A DNA stretch of 55,756 nt, from the NCBI GenBank assembly GCA_022548915.1, contig JAKZES010000035.1, positions 1 through 55,756 of the forward strand, read 5' to 3'. Positions within the stretch are counted from its first letter, which is position 1; the number at the start of each line of letters is the position of its first letter. Shown here one piece after another: positions 1-8,986 of the stretch. The stretch comes from Verrucomicrobiaceae bacterium E54 (GTDB lineage: Bacteria; Verrucomicrobiota; Verrucomicrobiia; Verrucomicrobiales; Akkermansiaceae). The notes under the pieces are model-generated. The model was not told where the DNA came from. It worked only from the letters and a program-made list of their open reading frames with translations, and made no database searches. The translations under genes and the position numbers were made by a program.

Positions 1-2
1 GA

Positions 3-278
3 CAACTGAGCCAAACACCGAAACCAACAACCGTTCCAAACCACCTCCAGAACCCCGTGCCTCTTCACAATTTACAGAAAAAATCTCGCGCGGCCACCAA
101 ACCTTCCATCTATCGGGAGGTCCTGCTGCATCGGTCACTGATCGAGGCTCTGGCAGGAGACGCTGGAGCCGCAAAGCAGCGAATGGCCGAGGCACGGGAG
201 ATCGAGGAACCCGACGCCTCCATCCTCAAGATCACCGAGCGTCTGCAGAAGCAAATCGAAGCGCTAATCGCGCCGTAG
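3..278 (+). CDS. 3' end of an unidentified gene (5' truncated by window edge)
   Basis: The frame is open from the first bases of the window to a TAG at 276-278, so the true start may lie outside. An internal GTG at 57 could also start a 73-residue protein. The first part is rich in Pro, Asn and Thr, like a linker. The rest is charged and helical, running from around S-I-Y-R-E-V to the end, with alternating Ala, Glu and Lys/Arg as in a helical-repeat (TPR-like) C-terminus. No catalytic motif is visible and I do not recognise the family. It is followed after 65 bases by the LysR gene on the same strand. It could also be a decayed fragment. Confidence 0.4.
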   Translation, partial: QLSQTPKPTTVPNHLQNPVPLHNLQKKSRAATKPSIYREVLLHRSLIEALAGDAGAAKQRMAEAREIEEPDASILKITERLQKQIEALIAP

Positions 279-343
279 GAAGCCATCGCAAGGTCCAACA
301 GTTTCCGATTGAGCCCGGCGGCGGCCCGGTCAGGATTCCGCCC

Positions 344-1222
344 ATGGATTTCCGGCAGATGCGCTCCTTTCTCGCGGTGGCCGAGGAAGGATCGATCACC
401 GCCGCCACCGGGCGGACCCATCTCAGCGCCTCGGCGATCAGCCGGCAGATCAAGGCACTCGAGGAAGAACTGGGGGTCGTCCTGCTCGAGCGCTCGGCGC
501 ATTCCATCGAGCTCACGCCGGCCGGAGAAGTCCTCGCCCGCGACGGCGCGGCCTGGGTGGCCACCGCCGGGCGGATCGCCGAGCGGGTCCGCGAAGTGGC
601 GAAGGGCGAGTTGATCAGGGTCGCCTACGCCCCCTCCCTCGCCGGTCCCATGCTCGGCCCGGCGCTGGAATGCTTCGCCCAGCTCCACCCGGGGGTCCGT
701 GTCCAGCTCTTCGACGCCTCGACGACCGAGATGAAATGCGGGCTGCGGAGCGGATCCTACGATCTGATCGTCACCGTGCCCGGCAGTGGCGATGAATCGG
801 CGATCGAATGGCGTCCCCTGATGCGCCTGCCGTGGCGGGTCGCGACACCGGCCGCCAGCGGAAAAACCGGTCCGCTCCAGCTTGCGGAACTCAATGGTGC
901 CCGACTCCTGATCTACCAGCGCGACGAGTATCCGGACTACTGGCGCCTGGTGAGCGAGCTGCTGCGCGATTCCGGCGCCAAACCCGTGGTCGTCGGGGAA
1001 TTCGACGGCTGGACGAGCCTGCGCACGGCGGTCGAGGGCGGCCTCGGCCTGGCCCTGGTCGCGGGACACGACGACGCAGGGGATCGGATCCTGCTCCGGA
1101 AGATCGAACCGCAACCCGAGCCGGTCTGCGTCTCCGTCGGATGCCGCCGCGAATCCCCGCCCGGCCCGGCATGCTTGGTGCTGATCGAGGAAATGGCCCG
1201 CGCCGCCCGCCAGCGCGGCTGA
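344..1222 (+). CDS. LysR-family transcriptional regulator
   Basis: This 292-residue protein has the usual LysR length. The N-terminal winged helix-turn-helix (about residues 1-60) shows the family pattern M-D-F-R-Q-M-R-S-F-L, then S-I-T-A-A and the recognition helix S-A-S-A-I-S-R-Q-I-K-A-L-E-E-E-L-G, followed by L-L-E-R. Residues from about 90 form the periplasmic-binding-protein-like effector domain, ending in the G-G-L-G-L-A-L-V segment typical of LysR. It should bind DNA as a tetramer and respond to a small molecule. LysR genes often sit divergent to their target, but no divergent gene lies next to it here, so target and effector are unknown. ATG at 344 is the natural start, with no clear Shine-Dalgarno sequence. 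Confidence 0.93.
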   Translation: MDFRQMRSFLAVAEEGSITAATGRTHLSASAISRQIKALEEELGVVLLERSAHSIELTPAGEVLARDGAAWVATAGRIAERVREVAKGELIRVAYAPSLAGPMLGPALECFAQLHPGVRVQLFDASTTEMKCGLRSGSYDLIVTVPGSGDESAIEWRPLMRLPWRVATPAASGKTGPLQLAELNGARLLIYQRDEYPDYWRLVSELLRDSGAKPVVVGEFDGWTSLRTAVEGGLGLALVAGHDDAGDRILLRKIEPQPEPVCVSVGCRRESPPGPACLVLIEEMARAARQRG

Positions 1223-1286
1223 ACCCGACTTCCAAGAGGCCGAAAAATCGTGGCGTTCCCCGCCACACGTGTGTATTTACCAAGTG

Positions 1287-4200
1287 ATGCGTCATTCTGA
1301 GGTTTGTCATCGACCCGCAGATCGGCGGCGACGGGGCTTTGCCCTCGTCGTCACGGTGCTGATGATGGTGCTCCTCAGCCTGCTGGCCGTCGGCATGCTG
1401 GCCCTTTCCACCATCCAGCTCCGGTCGTCCGGCGCCGGGCAGGCCCAGACACAGGCCCGCGCCAACGCACGGCTCGCCCTGCAGCAGGCCATTGGCCAGC
1501 TCCAGGTGGAACTCGGTCCGGACCAGCGCGTGTGTGCCCCGGCGGACCTCCTCGAGGGCGAATCGGACATCCACTGGACCGGCGTCTGGTCGTCCACCAA
1601 CCCGGACAACGAATCGTGGTGGTCCCGGGACCCGGACACCGGCAGCTGGGTCGACCGGCGCGTCGAAGCCGATTGGAGCGCGAAGGAAAATGCCAGGGCC
1701 TGGCTGGTCAGCGGCGGCGCCCGTCCCGGAACCTCCCCGTCGGCACGCATCGATCTCGTGGCGGAGGGTTCCGTCGGCGATGAGGTCGACGCCCGCGTCT
1801 CGGCTCCTCTGGTCGAAATCACCGGCGACCACCCGGGGGCGATGGCGTGGTGGACCGGCGACCTGAGCCAGCGGGCCGACGTCGCCCTCTACGACCCCCA
1901 TGCCGCGGGCGGTGAGACCCGTGCGCGCTACGGCCTGGTGACAGGCCGGGGCAACTCACCCGAACTCATCGGCGAAGGACTCGATGTCGGGGATTCGGAA
2001 CGCGCCCGTTTCGTGAGCAGCCGCTCGGTCGACCTGGCGGCGGGGACGGCCTGGCCACGCCGCCATTTCCACGATTTCACCATCCACTCACGAGCCGTGC
2101 AGGCCAATGTCCTCGACGGCGGTCTCAAGCGTGACCTCAGCTCGTGGTTCGAGAGCGACGGCAGCGTCCCCGGCTACAGGGGGCTGCCGGGCATCGACGA
2201 CGAAACCCCCATGCTGGCACAGCTCGACGGCGCCGGGCTCCGGCCCGCAGGTCCGACCATGGGCCTGCTTCGCGACTGGGCATCCTCCGCCGTCACCTGG
2301 ACCGGCAACGATGTGGCGACGGTCAGTCCGGAAACGGTCGAGGATCCCGACAGCGAAGACTACGCCCTCGCCAACGAGAACCCGGCCCGACTCAGCGACA
2401 CCCGTCGTGCGAACCTCCAGCCGATCCTGGTCGAAGCCTCGAACTACATGCAGATCAGCACCTTCGAGACCGTGCCCCAGGACCCGGAAGACGACGTCGC
2501 CTACCAGCTCCGGCACCATATCTATCCGCGGGTCGTCCTCTGGAACCCCTACAACGTGGAGCTCGAGTTCGAGCCCGCCATCTTGATGATCCAGGGCAAC
2601 GGGCGTCAGGAGATGTGGACGACCAACAACTTCGGACAACGATTGGCCTGGATTTCGTTCGAGGGAGGTCGCAGCACCAATTTTGCGGATGGTAGCCTGG
2701 CGGCCCTCCTCGCCTCGGATGATTACCACGATCCCTACATGGGCTCCTACTATTTCTCGGTGCCCAAGACGACCTTCGGTCCCGGCGAGTGCCTGGTCTT
2801 TTCCCCGGCCCGATCCGCCGAATACGACGCGCTCAGCACCTACCGCCCAGGCCCTTACGACCTCGCGGCAAACGAGCTAAGTTGCGAGGTGTCACCAGAT
2901 CCTTCCCGCAGCTTCTATGTCTCTGGATCCGACATCGGCGGCGGAGTTGAGCATCAACCAACCCAATACTGGTACGCGCCAACCCCCTTCTGGTGGCTGG
3001 GGCTGTGGGGAGGCATCGAGAACCAGGCCGATGACACCCGCGTCGTGATGAAGCAACTTGGGGACGCACGACCAATCGTGTTTGGCACTGCCGAAGCGAC
3101 GGAAGGGTATGGAGGCGATTCACAGTATTCCCCGGACCATCACTTCGACAACCTCCCCCAACTCTCTTACCTCTCCGGCTCGCTTCAATTCGGTGCCGGC
3201 AAGGAGCCAAGGATCGCGTGGGACGACCAGAGCCGGATGGACATCGAGCTGCTCGATCGCCTGAATCCGCGAGCCACCCTTCCGCCCGACGTCCGCACCC
3301 GCCAGGGCCTGCGGCTGAGGTGGTTCGAGGAACACCGGTCCAACCTGGTCAACGCCGGCCCGATGTCCGGCAACGAGGCCTTCTTCCAGGAGGCGCTGTT
3401 CGCCACCTGGAACCCGCGCGCTTCCTATGCCGTCCGCAACCCGTGGGAGAACCTCGCCGGCAGCCTGCCGACCCGAGGCTCGAACAGCAGCGGTGGCGGC
3501 CCGTGGTTCTTCGGTGCCTACACGCGCGATCTCTACGACGAAGCCGTCGGCTGGGACGCCCAGACTCCCCGCTTCCAGAACGGTCGCTACCACGGCAACC
3601 CCTTCGGACCGCCGCAGGAGGGGCTCGATCGGCACATCCTCTTCGAGCTGCCGCGGCGCGAGACCGGCATCCTCTCGCTCGGCCAGCTCCAGAGCGCCAA
3701 GCTCTCAGAGCTCGTCTGGCACCCGTCCTTCGCCTTCGGCAACTCGCTCGCCGACCCCCGCCTCGGCTACGACGGTCTCGACCGCACCGTGCCACCATCC
3801 CGCGACGACGATGACTACGGCGGATTCGATCCGAACGCGATCGGCTGGTCGTCCGATGGCGAACGCTCCGACAACCGCGACGCCTGGGCCAAGCAGGGAC
3901 GGGCCCTGCTGCAGGGCCTTCCGGGAGAGCGGCAGCTGGTCTACGACCTCTCCTACGAAGTGAACCACGCGCTGTGGGACGCCTACTTCGTCTCCGGCGG
4001 CGACCGCAGACAGAAGTCGGCCTTCCTCGCAGACCCGGCTGCCCAGCCGTTGCCAAACGGCCGGATGATCCTCGCCGGAACCGCCCCCTCCGACCCCGCC
4101 GAGCTCGACTTCCACCGCGCCGCCCGCCACCTCATGGTCGAGGGCGCCTTCAATGTGAACTCCACCCGCGTCGAGGCGTGGAAGGCCGTGCTCGCCGCCA

Positions 4201-4883
4201 CCCGCGATGACGACGAATCCAGTCCGTTCCGCCGGTTGCTGGCCGCCGACCGGGAGGTCACCAATGGCAGCGCGGGCCTGTCCGACGAGGCGTGGAACGG
4301 ATTTCGCAGCCTCAGCGACGAGGAAATCGAGCGCCTCGCCGAGGCCATCGTCGAACAGGTGAAGTTGCGCGGACCCTTTCTCTCGATGTCCGACTTCGTG
4401 AACCGCCGGCTGCACAACGACGAAACCGGCCGCAAGGGAGCGCTGCAGGCGGCTATCGATGCCTCCGGGCTCAACCAGGCGTTCGTCGACGCGCTTCCCA
4501 TCGAGAACGACGAATCGCTCGAAGACTACGTGCACCCGGACAACATCGAGGATCCCACCCGGCTCGAGCAGACGCTCAAGCCCGGGACGATGGCATGGGG
4601 CGCCCCCGGCTTCCTCACGCAGGGCGACCTGCTCCAAGTGCTCGCTCCGTCGATCACGGTGCGGTCCGACTCATTCGTCATCCGGGCCTACGGCGACGCC
4701 CGCGACCCGCAGGGGAACATCCTCGCCCGCGCCTGGTGCGAGGCCGTCGTCCAACGCACGCCCGAACCACTGGAGCCCGGACCCGACGGACTCAATCCGA
4801 AGCCGAGGACACCCGGCGACACCGAGTTCGGCCGCCGCTTCGAGGTGGTGAGCTTCCGCTGGCTCAAAGCGGAGGAAGTCTGA
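1287..4883 (+). CDS. Verru_Chthon cassette protein A (prepilin-like giant)
   Basis: This protein of about 1198 residues begins with a basic stretch (R-R-R-R-G) followed directly by F-A-L-V-V and about 22 hydrophobic residues. This is the type IV prepilin-like class III signal, with cleavage expected after the Gly. Length and N-terminus match the verrucomicrobial Verru_Chthon cassette protein A family, which normally stands beside cassette proteins B, C and D; none is present here. The large C-terminal part is presumably outside the inner membrane and has no recognised enzyme motif. A GTG at 1269 would add six residues; I prefer ATG 1287 because the GTG has no better ribosome-binding site. About 2870-3240 uses noticeably less G/C in third positions than the flanks. 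Confidence 0.85.
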   Translation: MRHSEVCHRPADRRRRGFALVVTVLMMVLLSLLAVGMLALSTIQLRSSGAGQAQTQARANARLALQQAIGQLQVELGPDQRVCAPADLLEGESDIHWTGVWSSTNPDNESWWSRDPDTGSWVDRRVEADWSAKENARAWLVSGGARPGTSPSARIDLVAEGSVGDEVDARVSAPLVEITGDHPGAMAWWTGDLSQRADVALYDPHAAGGETRARYGLVTGRGNSPELIGEGLDVGDSERARFVSSRSVDLAAGTAWPRRHFHDFTIHSRAVQANVLDGGLKRDLSSWFESDGSVPGYRGLPGIDDETPMLAQLDGAGLRPAGPTMGLLRDWASSAVTWTGNDVATVSPETVEDPDSEDYALANENPARLSDTRRANLQPILVEASNYMQISTFETVPQDPEDDVAYQLRHHIYPRVVLWNPYNVELEFEPAILMIQGNGRQEMWTTNNFGQRLAWISFEGGRSTNFADGSLAALLASDDYHDPYMGSYYFSVPKTTFGPGECLVFSPARSAEYDALSTYRPGPYDLAANELSCEVSPDPSRSFYVSGSDIGGGVEHQPTQYWYAPTPFWWLGLWGGIENQADDTRVVMKQLGDARPIVFGTAEATEGYGGDSQYSPDHHFDNLPQLSYLSGSLQFGAGKEPRIAWDDQSRMDIELLDRLNPRATLPPDVRTRQGLRLRWFEEHRSNLVNAGPMSGNEAFFQEALFATWNPRASYAVRNPWENLAGSLPTRGSNSSGGGPWFFGAYTRDLYDEAVGWDAQTPRFQNGRYHGNPFGPPQEGLDRHILFELPRRETGILSLGQLQSAKLSELVWHPSFAFGNSLADPRLGYDGLDRTVPPSRDDDDYGGFDPNAIGWSSDGERSDNRDAWAKQGRALLQGLPGERQLVYDLSYEVNHALWDAYFVSGGDRRQKSAFLADPAAQPLPNGRMILAGTAPSDPAELDFHRAARHLMVEGAFNVNSTRVEAWKAVLAATRDDDESSPFRRLLAADREVTNGSAGLSDEAWNGFRSLSDEEIERLAEAIVEQVKLRGPFLSMSDFVNRRLHNDETGRKGALQAAIDASGLNQAFVDALPIENDESLEDYVHPDNIEDPTRLEQTLKPGTMAWGAPGFLTQGDLLQVLAPSITVRSDSFVIRAYGDARDPQGNILARAWCEAVVQRTPEPLEPGPDGLNPKPRTPGDTEFGRRFEVVSFRWLKAEEV

Positions 4884-4921
4884 AACCCCAATCAGACCCT
4901 TCCAGCCCGACTTCCGCGTTC

Positions 4922-4944
4922 GTAGTTCCTCCTTTAGGAGGTCC
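4922..4944. repeat. Palindromic intergenic repeat, family A, single arm
   Basis: A near-perfect hairpin, T-C-C-T-C-C-T-T-T-A-G-G-A-G-G, is preceded by GTAGT. Related arms occur at 39333-39354 and 46708-46728. It lies in the 140-base gap between convergent genes (Verru_Chthon A and the sulfatase). This copy shows only the right arm of the longer element seen at the other two sites. The rest of the gap shows no gene and no terminator with a T-tract. Confidence 0.8.
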
Positions 4945-5023
4945 CCATCGCTCCCGTCGACTCGTACAATATCTTTGACCTGATCTGCCGCCCTGATCGG
5001 AAGGTTGAACCGCTTTCCCTTTC

Positions 5024-6367
5024 TCACTCCCCCGGCTCCGCCAGCCGCTTCCTCCAGGCGGCGATCTCATTCTTGAGCCGCTCCACCACCCCGGGTTTCT
5101 CCTCCGCGAGATCGTGCTTCTCACCGGGATCTTCCCGGATCTGATAGAGGTGGGCCGGTGCGCTGTCCCACGCGTGGAGGTTGCGATACTTCGTCGTGTC
5201 CTTTCCGGCATGGCGGAGGATGAGCTTCCAATCGCGCCCGACACACCACTCATACTGCAGGGTGTCCCCCGGGTCTCCGGGCGTCATGTTGTGGATCGAG
5301 TGGGTCACCCCGAAGACCCGCTCGCGTTCTCCGCGGGCATCGGCATCGAGGAGGTCGAGGCCCGGCAGGTCCTCCGGTGCCTCCACACCGGCGGCAGCCG
5401 CGATGGTCGGAAACAGATCGATCGCATGGGCGAAGTCGTCCGACCTCCCCGGTTCTACCCGGCCCGGCCATGACACCAGGACCGGACTGCGAATGCCGTT
5501 CTCGTACGGTGAGCCCTTCGAGCGCAGCGCGAAGCCGCTCCAGAGCTTCTGGTTCGGATCCCCGGCATTGCGGCTGCGCGGTGCCCAACCGTTGTCGCAG
5601 ATGAAGAGGACCAGCGTGTTGCCGGTCTGGCCCTTCTTTTCGATGTGGCCGAGGAGTTCCCCGCAGGTTTCGTCGAACCATTCGCACATCGCGAAATACT
5701 TCGCTTCATCCATCGGCCGGCCCTCTCCGCGGTATTTTTTCAGCAGACGTTCCGGCGGGTTGTGCGGGGTGTGGGGAAGGAAGGGCGCATACCACAGCAG
5801 GAACGGCTTCTCCTCGGCGACGGCGTGGTCGATGAAGTCGGTGACCGGCTTCATGCCCGCGCGGCCGATTTCCAGCCCGGCGTCGCCGTGCCGTCCGCCG
5901 CGCTTCGGATCGCCGTGGGTCATGCCGTGGGTGAACCCACCATCGGCATACGCCCCCTCCCACCACTTGCCGGACTGGTGGGCGAGATACCCGGCGGCGG
6001 TGAGCGCCTTGATGAAACTCGGATGCCGGTGGAATTCCTCCTTCACCGGCCCATCCAGCTCGGCCCGGCGATTCATCCCATCAACATCGTTGCCGGTCAC
6101 GCCGTGCTGGAAGGGGAACAAGCCGGTCGCCATCGAGGCCAACGAGGGGCGGCACAAGGGTGCGGCCACGTAACCGTGGCCAAACACCAGGCTGCGGTCG
6201 GCAAGCTTGTCGAGGTGCGGGGTCCGGATCACGGAATGCCCCATGAATCCGTAGTCCGCCCATCCCTGGTCATCGCCGAGAATGAAGACGACGTTGGGTC
6301 TTCCGGCGGCGAGCACCGGCACATGGACGAGAAAGACGACAAGGAAGAACAGGCGGGTCATGATCAT
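5024..6367 (-). CDS. Exported sulfatase (arylsulfatase family)
   Basis: This is a 447-residue member of the formylglycine-type sulfatase (alkaline-phosphatase-like) superfamily. A signal peptide occupies about residues 1-21. The first metal-binding motif, G-D-D-Q-G, is at 31-35 and a C-D-N-G motif lies in the second half. The formylglycine site reads L-C-R-P-S-L with Cys72 in place for oxidation, but the Arg of the classical C-x-P-S-R signature is Leu76. The usual K-W-H-L-G reads K-W-W-E-G. It lies 39 bases downstream of the GH95 gene on the same strand, so removal of sulfate from a fucose-type polysaccharide is a fair inference; the substrate is not shown. M1 or M3 could be the start. Confidence 0.92.
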   Translation of the reverse strand: MIMTRLFFLVVFLVHVPVLAAGRPNVVFILGDDQGWADYGFMGHSVIRTPHLDKLADRSLVFGHGYVAAPLCRPSLASMATGLFPFQHGVTGNDVDGMNRRAELDGPVKEEFHRHPSFIKALTAAGYLAHQSGKWWEGAYADGGFTHGMTHGDPKRGGRHGDAGLEIGRAGMKPVTDFIDHAVAEEKPFLLWYAPFLPHTPHNPPERLLKKYRGEGRPMDEAKYFAMCEWFDETCGELLGHIEKKGQTGNTLVLFICDNGWAPRSRNAGDPNQKLWSGFALRSKGSPYENGIRSPVLVSWPGRVEPGRSDDFAHAIDLFPTIAAAAGVEAPEDLPGLDLLDADARGERERVFGVTHSIHNMTPGDPGDTLQYEWCVGRDWKLILRHAGKDTTKYRNLHAWDSAPAHLYQIREDPGEKHDLAEEKPGVVERLKNEIAAWRKRLAEPGE

Positions 6368-6406
6368 GATGACTCGGACGGTTGGCTTACTCGCGCCAGC
6401 GAGGTA

Positions 6407-8713
6407 TCAGAACGAGTCGGGGGTGAGGGTCTTCTCGGTGCCCGGCTGGAGCTCCAGCGTCACGGTCTTCCCCCCGTAGCGCACCACGCATTTCCCCGGA
6501 CTGTTGCTGCCAGCTCGGATCACCGCCTTGGTCAACTTGCCGTCCTTCCAGTCCATATCGACCTCGAAGTCACCACGCGCGAGCATGCCGTGGACGCTGC
6601 CATCGGACCAGGCGTCCGGAACCGCCGGCAGCAGATGAATCTCTCCGGTCTGCGACTGGAGCAGCATCTCGTTGACCCCGGCGGCGTAGCCGAAATTGCC
6701 GTCGATCTGGAATGGCGGGTGGGTCATCCACAGGTTGCCATAAGTCTTGGAAGCGACCAGATCGGTGAGGATCTCATACGACTTGCGGGCTTCGAAAAGC
6801 CGGGCGAAGAGGCTGATCTTCCACGCCTTGCTCCAGCCGGTCGGGCCGTGGCCGCGGGCGTTCAGGCTGACCTTCGCCGCCTCGGCGAACTTCGGGGTCT
6901 CGGTCGGGCTGATCTGGCGACCGGGATAGACGCCGATCAGGTGATTGGTGTGGCGGTGCGTGCCCTTCGGGTCATCGATGTCCTCCATCCACTCCTGCAA
7001 CTGGCCCCACTTGCCGATCTGCGGGCCGAGCAGCTTCCCGCGCTTGGCTCGGAGTTGCTCGCGGTATTCAGCGTCCACCCCCAGCACCTCGCTGGCCTCG
7101 ATCATGTTGGTGAAGAGGTCCCAGCAAAGCTGCTGGTCATAGGTCACGCCATCGACCCCCACCGGACCGTGTTCGGGCGAGCGCCCTTCGGGTGCGACCA
7201 GCGTGCCGTCCGGCAACTCCTTGAGGTGATCGACCCAGAACTCGCTGATTTCCTTCATGATCGGGTAGGCGTAGTTCTTCAGGTATTCCTTGTCCCGGGT
7301 GAAGGCGTAGTGGTCCCAGAGGCTCTGGCACAGCCAGGCCGAATCGCCCTTCTGGACGTGCCAGGTCGAGCCGCCGAAGACGTTGTTCTCGCTACGCATC
7401 AGCCAGCCACGCTCGGCATCGAACACGCGCCGGGTTTCCTCCTTGCGAACCTCGCGGATCGAATCGATCCACTCGGCCAGCGGCACGAAGCACTCGGTCA
7501 GGTTCGACGGTCCGGTGAGCCAGTGGCACATCTGGACGTTGATGTCGGTGTGGTAGTCGCAGCGCCACGGCGGCCGGCGGTCGATGAGCCACAGCCCCTG
7601 CAGGTTCGCCGGGAGTCCGCCGTGACCCGGGCGAGACGAGCTGATGATCAGGTAGCGGGCGTACTGATAGAGCAACTCCTCAAGGTCGTGGTCGGTCACG
7701 TTTCCGTAGCCGCTTGTCTTCACCTCCTGCTTGTATCTCTCGACCCGCTCGGAGGTCTTGAGCGAAGTCAATGCCTCCGGGGTTTCCCCGAGGTCGATGG
7801 CAACCCGCCCGTAGAGCGCCTGGTAGTCGGCAAGATGGTCGGCGAGCAGGGTGGTATACGGCTTCTTCGCCGCGGCGTCGAGCCAGCCGAGCACGCGCTC
7901 GTGCGGATGCGGGCCGGTCCACCCCTTCTCGCGCTCGTTCACGTAGTTGGTATCGGCGGAAAGAATCAGCGTGAGCGCGTCGCAATCCTCGAAAATCATC
8001 GCCGCGCCCTCGGCCTTGACGGCACCACCCTCGTGCAGCACCCGGCAGCGGGCCTCGAGATCGAGGTCGATGTTCTCGGGAGACGCGTATTTCCGGTCGG
8101 CGAGCAGCTTCTTCTCGTTGACCAGTTGCTGCTGCCACCACCAGAACCCGCTGGTGTCGCCCTTGAGCACGAGGTCCTCACCTTCGACGGTCATGGGCAG
8201 CTCGTGGTCGTTGTCGAGAAAGACCCGACCGCTGAGCGAGCCGGGCTTGTCGGCGGTGAAGCGCATCACCATCACCTGGTCCGGATAGCTTGAGAAATAC
8301 TCCCGCTTGTAGGTCACCCCGCCCGACTTGTAGGAGATCGTGTGGATCGCCCGGCTGATATCGAGCTGGCGCCGGTAATCCGAGAACTCGGCATGCGGCA
8401 TTTCCAGATAGATGTCGCCGAAGGGCTGGTAGCCGCCGGTGTTGTCCTCGTTGCCGACCCACACCGAGTCCTCGTTGAACTGGATGCGCTCCTCGGCCGG
8501 GCCGCCGAAGATGGTCGCCCCGAGCCGCCCGTTGCCGATCGGATAGACGAACTGCGACCACTTGCCCCGGCGGCGGGGGTTCCCCCCCTCGTCGAGCAAC
8601 GAAAGCGGCTCGTCGGTCCAGATCAGGCGGGTCTCGGGGGTGGATTCGGGGGCGGCGTGGGAGAACTCGGCCAGACCGAGGAGGGCGAGCAGGAAGCAGG
8701 TGGTGCGTTTCAT
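6407..8713 (-). CDS. Glycoside hydrolase family 95 (alpha-L-fucosidase/galactosidase type)
   Basis: This protein of about 768 residues has a signal peptide starting M-K-R-T-T-C. Upstream in-frame codons from 8779 lack signal character and are excluded. The N-terminal GH95 domain shows Y-P-I-G-N-G-R-L-G-A and E-E-R-I-Q-F-N-E-D. The catalytic (alpha/alpha)6 part has S-P-E-H-G-P, which carries the likely acid Glu, and P-F-Q-I-D-G-N-F-G, which carries the Asp of the base site. The motif usually N-I-N, whose two Asn act at the base site in characterised fucosidases, reads D-I-N, with Asp390 (codon 7544-7546). The protein is probably periplasmic or secreted and releases alpha-L-fucose or L-galactose from glycans. 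It probably shares a transcript with the sulfatase. Confidence 0.93.
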   Translation of the reverse strand: MKRTTCFLLALLGLAEFSHAAPESTPETRLIWTDEPLSLLDEGGNPRRRGKWSQFVYPIGNGRLGATIFGGPAEERIQFNEDSVWVGNEDNTGGYQPFGDIYLEMPHAEFSDYRRQLDISRAIHTISYKSGGVTYKREYFSSYPDQVMVMRFTADKPGSLSGRVFLDNDHELPMTVEGEDLVLKGDTSGFWWWQQQLVNEKKLLADRKYASPENIDLDLEARCRVLHEGGAVKAEGAAMIFEDCDALTLILSADTNYVNEREKGWTGPHPHERVLGWLDAAAKKPYTTLLADHLADYQALYGRVAIDLGETPEALTSLKTSERVERYKQEVKTSGYGNVTDHDLEELLYQYARYLIISSSRPGHGGLPANLQGLWLIDRRPPWRCDYHTDINVQMCHWLTGPSNLTECFVPLAEWIDSIREVRKEETRRVFDAERGWLMRSENNVFGGSTWHVQKGDSAWLCQSLWDHYAFTRDKEYLKNYAYPIMKEISEFWVDHLKELPDGTLVAPEGRSPEHGPVGVDGVTYDQQLCWDLFTNMIEASEVLGVDAEYREQLRAKRGKLLGPQIGKWGQLQEWMEDIDDPKGTHRHTNHLIGVYPGRQISPTETPKFAEAAKVSLNARGHGPTGWSKAWKISLFARLFEARKSYEILTDLVASKTYGNLWMTHPPFQIDGNFGYAAGVNEMLLQSQTGEIHLLPAVPDAWSDGSVHGMLARGDFEVDMDWKDGKLTKAVIRAGSNSPGKCVVRYGGKTVTLELQPGTEKTLTPDSF

Positions 8714-8815
8714 GGGGACGTGGGAGAAGCTTGCAAAAGACTCCGCAGGCGTCAGGGAAAAAGCCACTTGCGAGTCCATTTCCAGATCCGCGATGGGTGG
8801 GGGATCTAGACTGCT

Positions 8816-8933
8816 GCGCTTCAGCGCCGCTCTCGGCAGGCGCTTCAGCGCCGGGGAGTGCCTGTGCCATCGGCTTCATCGGCCACCCGGCTTCGCAATG
8901 AATTGCTTCGCCAGAGCGGCGATGAATCGCCGC
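8816..8933. repeat. Hairpin/direct-repeat cluster in a 273-base gap
   Basis: The gap 8714-8986 holds no gene. It contains a 14-base direct repeat GCGCTTCAGCGCCG at 8816-8829 and 8840-8853. Two inverted repeats built around a central GA follow: GCAATGAATTGC at 8895-8906, and an 18-base palindrome with 8-base arms at 8916-8933. This looks like a short mobile or REP-type element. The promoter of the GH95-sulfatase unit should lie in 8714-8815, but I cannot point to clear -35 and -10 boxes. Confidence 0.6.
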
Positions 8934-8986
8934 AGTCCAGGAGCTGCCTCCTCCGGGCCGCACCACCATCAGCTCCAAGCCCGACC

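Noticed and set aside
5645-8293. An 882-residue open frame on the plus strand across sulfatase and GH95
   Set aside because: It runs through two confidently assigned minus-strand genes and has shadow-type composition without family motifs.
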